Shown here: one piece after another, positions 63,201-64,000 of the stretch
Layout of the letters: every line of letters begins with the position of its first letter
How positions within the stretch are numbered: position 1 is the first letter of the stretch
From: Treponema primitia ZAS-2
GTDB taxonomy: Bacteria > Spirochaetota > Spirochaetia > Treponematales > Breznakiellaceae
Length of the DNA: 64,000 nt
NCBI RefSeq assembly: GCF_000214375.1
Contig: NC_015578.1
Location: forward strand, 496,001-560,000
Reading direction: 5' to 3'
The notes under the pieces: model-generated
Database searches by the model: none
Seen by the model: the letters and a program-made list of their open reading frames with translations, nothing else
Told to the model about the DNA's origin: nothing
Made by a program: the position numbers and the translations under genes

Positions 63201-64000
63201 CCCACTCTGCGGACGCCGGGGTGGACACCCGGGTTGAAGCCTTCCTGGACATCATCGATGGGTACCGGGCAAAGAAGACCGATATTGAAGCTGAACGCTA
63301 CAGCAACGGCTGGCGTTTTGTGGCGGAAAAGACCACGGGGAAAAACTTTGATCTCCGTATCGACAATGACAAAACCGGGGAGAAGGTCCCCATTGTGGGC
63401 AATAAGCGGGTTAAGGTGCTGCTTTCCAGCATGGGGGCCATTTCCACGGAGTACATGAGCGCCGCTGTGCGCCATCAGGGGATTAACGCCGTGGCCCTGC
63501 CGGTGGCTACCAGTAAAACTATTCAATTAGCCCGGGCCCACGCCTCGGGTAAGGAATGTGTGCCCAGCCATTTGGTCTTAGGCGGCGCTCTCCAGTTCTT
63601 CTTCAGTGAACAGTACCGCAAGGATGAACTGTACCTCCTCTTTGTGCCCATCACCACCGGCCCCTGCCGGACTGGGCAGTATTATGTTTACTACGAAAAC
63701 CTCTTCAAGGACCTGCGACTGGAAAACGTGGTGATCTTCATCCTTTCTGCGGATAATTCCTACGGCGAGCTGGGCGGTGACTTTGTTAAGGAGATGTGGC
63801 GGGGCTTTGTCCTGGCGGATTACCTCAAGGATATACAGACCGCCCTTAAAGCGGTGGCGGTGGAGCCCGAGAAGGCTCTGACGGATTTTGAAAAATCCTG
63901 GCGCAAGGTCATGCACGCGGTGGAATTTAACCCCAACAATATCTGGAAAGAACTGGAACAGGTTGCCAGTGATGTTAAAAAGATACCCCTGAAGCGTAAG
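60233..64000 (+). CDS. Large 2-hydroxyacyl-CoA dehydratase activase (BadF/BcrA type)
   Basis: At least 1256 residues, continuing past the window end; GGGAG precedes the ATG. Two consecutive ASKHA ATPase domains: GINIGSTSLKMVLV at the start and GVDGGSTTTKASLV near residue 305, each with the later NACSAGTGSFLEE / NKCASGTGEFLKQ cysteine motif that holds the bridging [4Fe-4S] cluster, plus GEHCSAF. From ~590 on are DUF2229 segments (FTCQACDNRCPIQV, GIPRAFSVHTLYPLYSWFF). These fused activases fire electrons by ATP hydrolysis to a radical dehydratase; the partner enzyme is not in the window. Very large single-chain form is typical of clostridial and spirochaete activases. Confidence 0.9.
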   Translation, partial: MQSLGINIGSTSLKMVLVENGQSGGDVRVVWSAAVPHEGDFSAAVRKLLSQGQIPQGIPALVTGNEGRFMFNAAGTLEPLCVESALRALNLTADAVVSMGGEDLVVYSLNKEGKIINNFSGNKCASGTGEFLKQQLARMDMTLDDIDKVPDEAKVYTLSTRCSVFMKSDCTHRLNKREATKDDIVLSLSDVMAVKVIDFLKRAKIRSGRVVLAGGITLNRHIIRFIREKAPHIEFIIPETASVFEALGAAALAPQTGSPLPSADQLLKPNEIRFGALPALKDWTNKVKTFDKPDGKVRADRKYILGVDGGSTTTKASLVDMESDEIVASHYGRTHGDPVKALKECLKIIQDKIIADTGDKKIDIRLVSTTGSSREILGVFLETPGVYNEIIAHAVGTTYFDPEVETIFEIGGQDAKYVLLKNGVPIDYAMNEACSAGTGSFLEESAAGDLSIHSAKDIGPIALNADAPLKFGEHCSAFINSDIRKAVQQGATKENITAGIVCSIVANYLNRVVGNRTIGGKIFLQGGVAKNVAVPLAFAMMLDKEILVPPSPELTGCFGVALLAKRKNADGLLDEKPVDIDELLSREIGYERVFTCQACDNRCPIQVLSVGGANGRKYMFGGRCNKYTNMRKAVKDVPVFDYVEKRQKMLFEEFAAPVSPVALEKLKGDPAVTKAEGLSGGADALKTASFTAAAVPKVDPSATYKRNFTVGIPRAFSVHTLYPLYSWFFHELGIQTFLSTEVAHAGVARAESTYCFPAEIAHGAVQDCLDKGADYVLLPHFRDMPSYEDDVHANFCPITQSLPYYIEKAFPDVDKKKWLPLVVSFKFGEEKALELFTVMTRILGISDAEAKDAFDKALAKQYSYFDAVKKMGEQALADARKADRPVIAVLGRPYNAFTPEANMGIPRKFTTRGYSIIPFDILPFTEEKIFPNMYWYYGQQDVKSAALLKNEDNIYVTYVTNFSCAPDSFILHYLKWFMGQKPFLVLELDSHSADAGVDTRVEAFLDIIDGYRAKKTDIEAERYSNGWRFVAEKTTGKNFDLRIDNDKTGEKVPIVGNKRVKVLLSSMGAISTEYMSAAVRHQGINAVALPVATSKTIQLARAHASGKECVPSHLVLGGALQFFFSEQYRKDELYLLFVPITTGPCRTGQYYVYYENLFKDLRLENVVIFILSADNSYGELGGDFVKEMWRGFVLADYLKDIQTALKAVAVEPEKALTDFEKSWRKVMHAVEFNPNNIWKELEQVASDVKKIPLKRK

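Overview
The window reads as spirochaete chromosome, most likely a termite-gut treponeme (Treponema primitia/azotonutricium type). This is inferred from the long spirochaete-type PRPP synthetase, the DUF4954 protein, the RpoD sequence, the HydE fragment (H2 metabolism), rubrerythrin/rubredoxin with a PerR-like regulator, and roughly 50 % GC core genes broken by AT-rich accessory islands. No rRNA, CRISPR array or intact prophage was seen.

Layout. 0-8.4 kb: the 3' end of hydE, then an oligopeptide ABC transporter (oppBCDF and oppA, minus strand) whose oppA is separated from oppBCDF by an AT-rich CotH-family lipoprotein gene on the other strand. 8.4-17.8 kb: a CAT-anticodon tRNA, a small XRE regulator, a two-repeat lipoprotein, an AAA/DUF4143 ATPase, an OmpA-domain protein, PRPP synthetase, an FGGY kinase with an overlapping HAD phosphatase, and a diacylglycerol-kinase-like enzyme. 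17.8-22.7 kb: an AT-rich island with a frameshifted gene, then a minus-strand cluster (zinc-ribbon membrane protein, two CsgG/FlgO-like proteins, a large TPR protein), and a divergent regulator/small-protein pair. 22.7-32.4 kb: DUF4954, MATE exporter, a nucleoside-recognition (gate) protein, then archaeal-type AspRS with gatB, gatA and gatC, which together suggest Asn-tRNA (and/or Gln-tRNA) made by transamidation.

32.4-43.6 kb is a defence-like accessory region. It holds a helically phased TTGCAA array, a Schlafen/AlbA_2 protein behind a DUF4160/DUF2442 pair, a type I restriction system with fused HsdM-HsdS plus HsdR, a tandem tRNA-Ser array with two disrupted copies, IS200/IS605 and IS256 remnants, and an exonuclease-BRCT protein. 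43.6-54 kb: CMD and TfoX-N proteins, an iron/cobalamin-type ABC importer (fecBCD-like), and a TolC/adaptor/RND tripartite pump. 54-64 kb: rpoD, a beta-helix repeat protein, two more tRNA-Ser genes, nitroreductase, rubrerythrin, a 36-residue rubredoxin, a PerR-like regulator and a very large 2-hydroxyacyl-CoA dehydratase activase cut by the window end.

The most unusual signal is a pair of ~110-125 nt elements (41705-41812 and 57878-58003) placed right after tRNA-Ser(GCT) and tRNA-Ser(GGA). Each begins with an inverted copy of its own tRNA T-arm and ends with a direct copy of the last 18 nt of its own tRNA. Between these ends the two elements share a fold supported by compensatory base changes, with an ACAGGAYGT apical hairpin. 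A truncated third copy follows tRNA-Ser(CGA). They look like a structured RNA or a tRNA-end-targeting mobile element.
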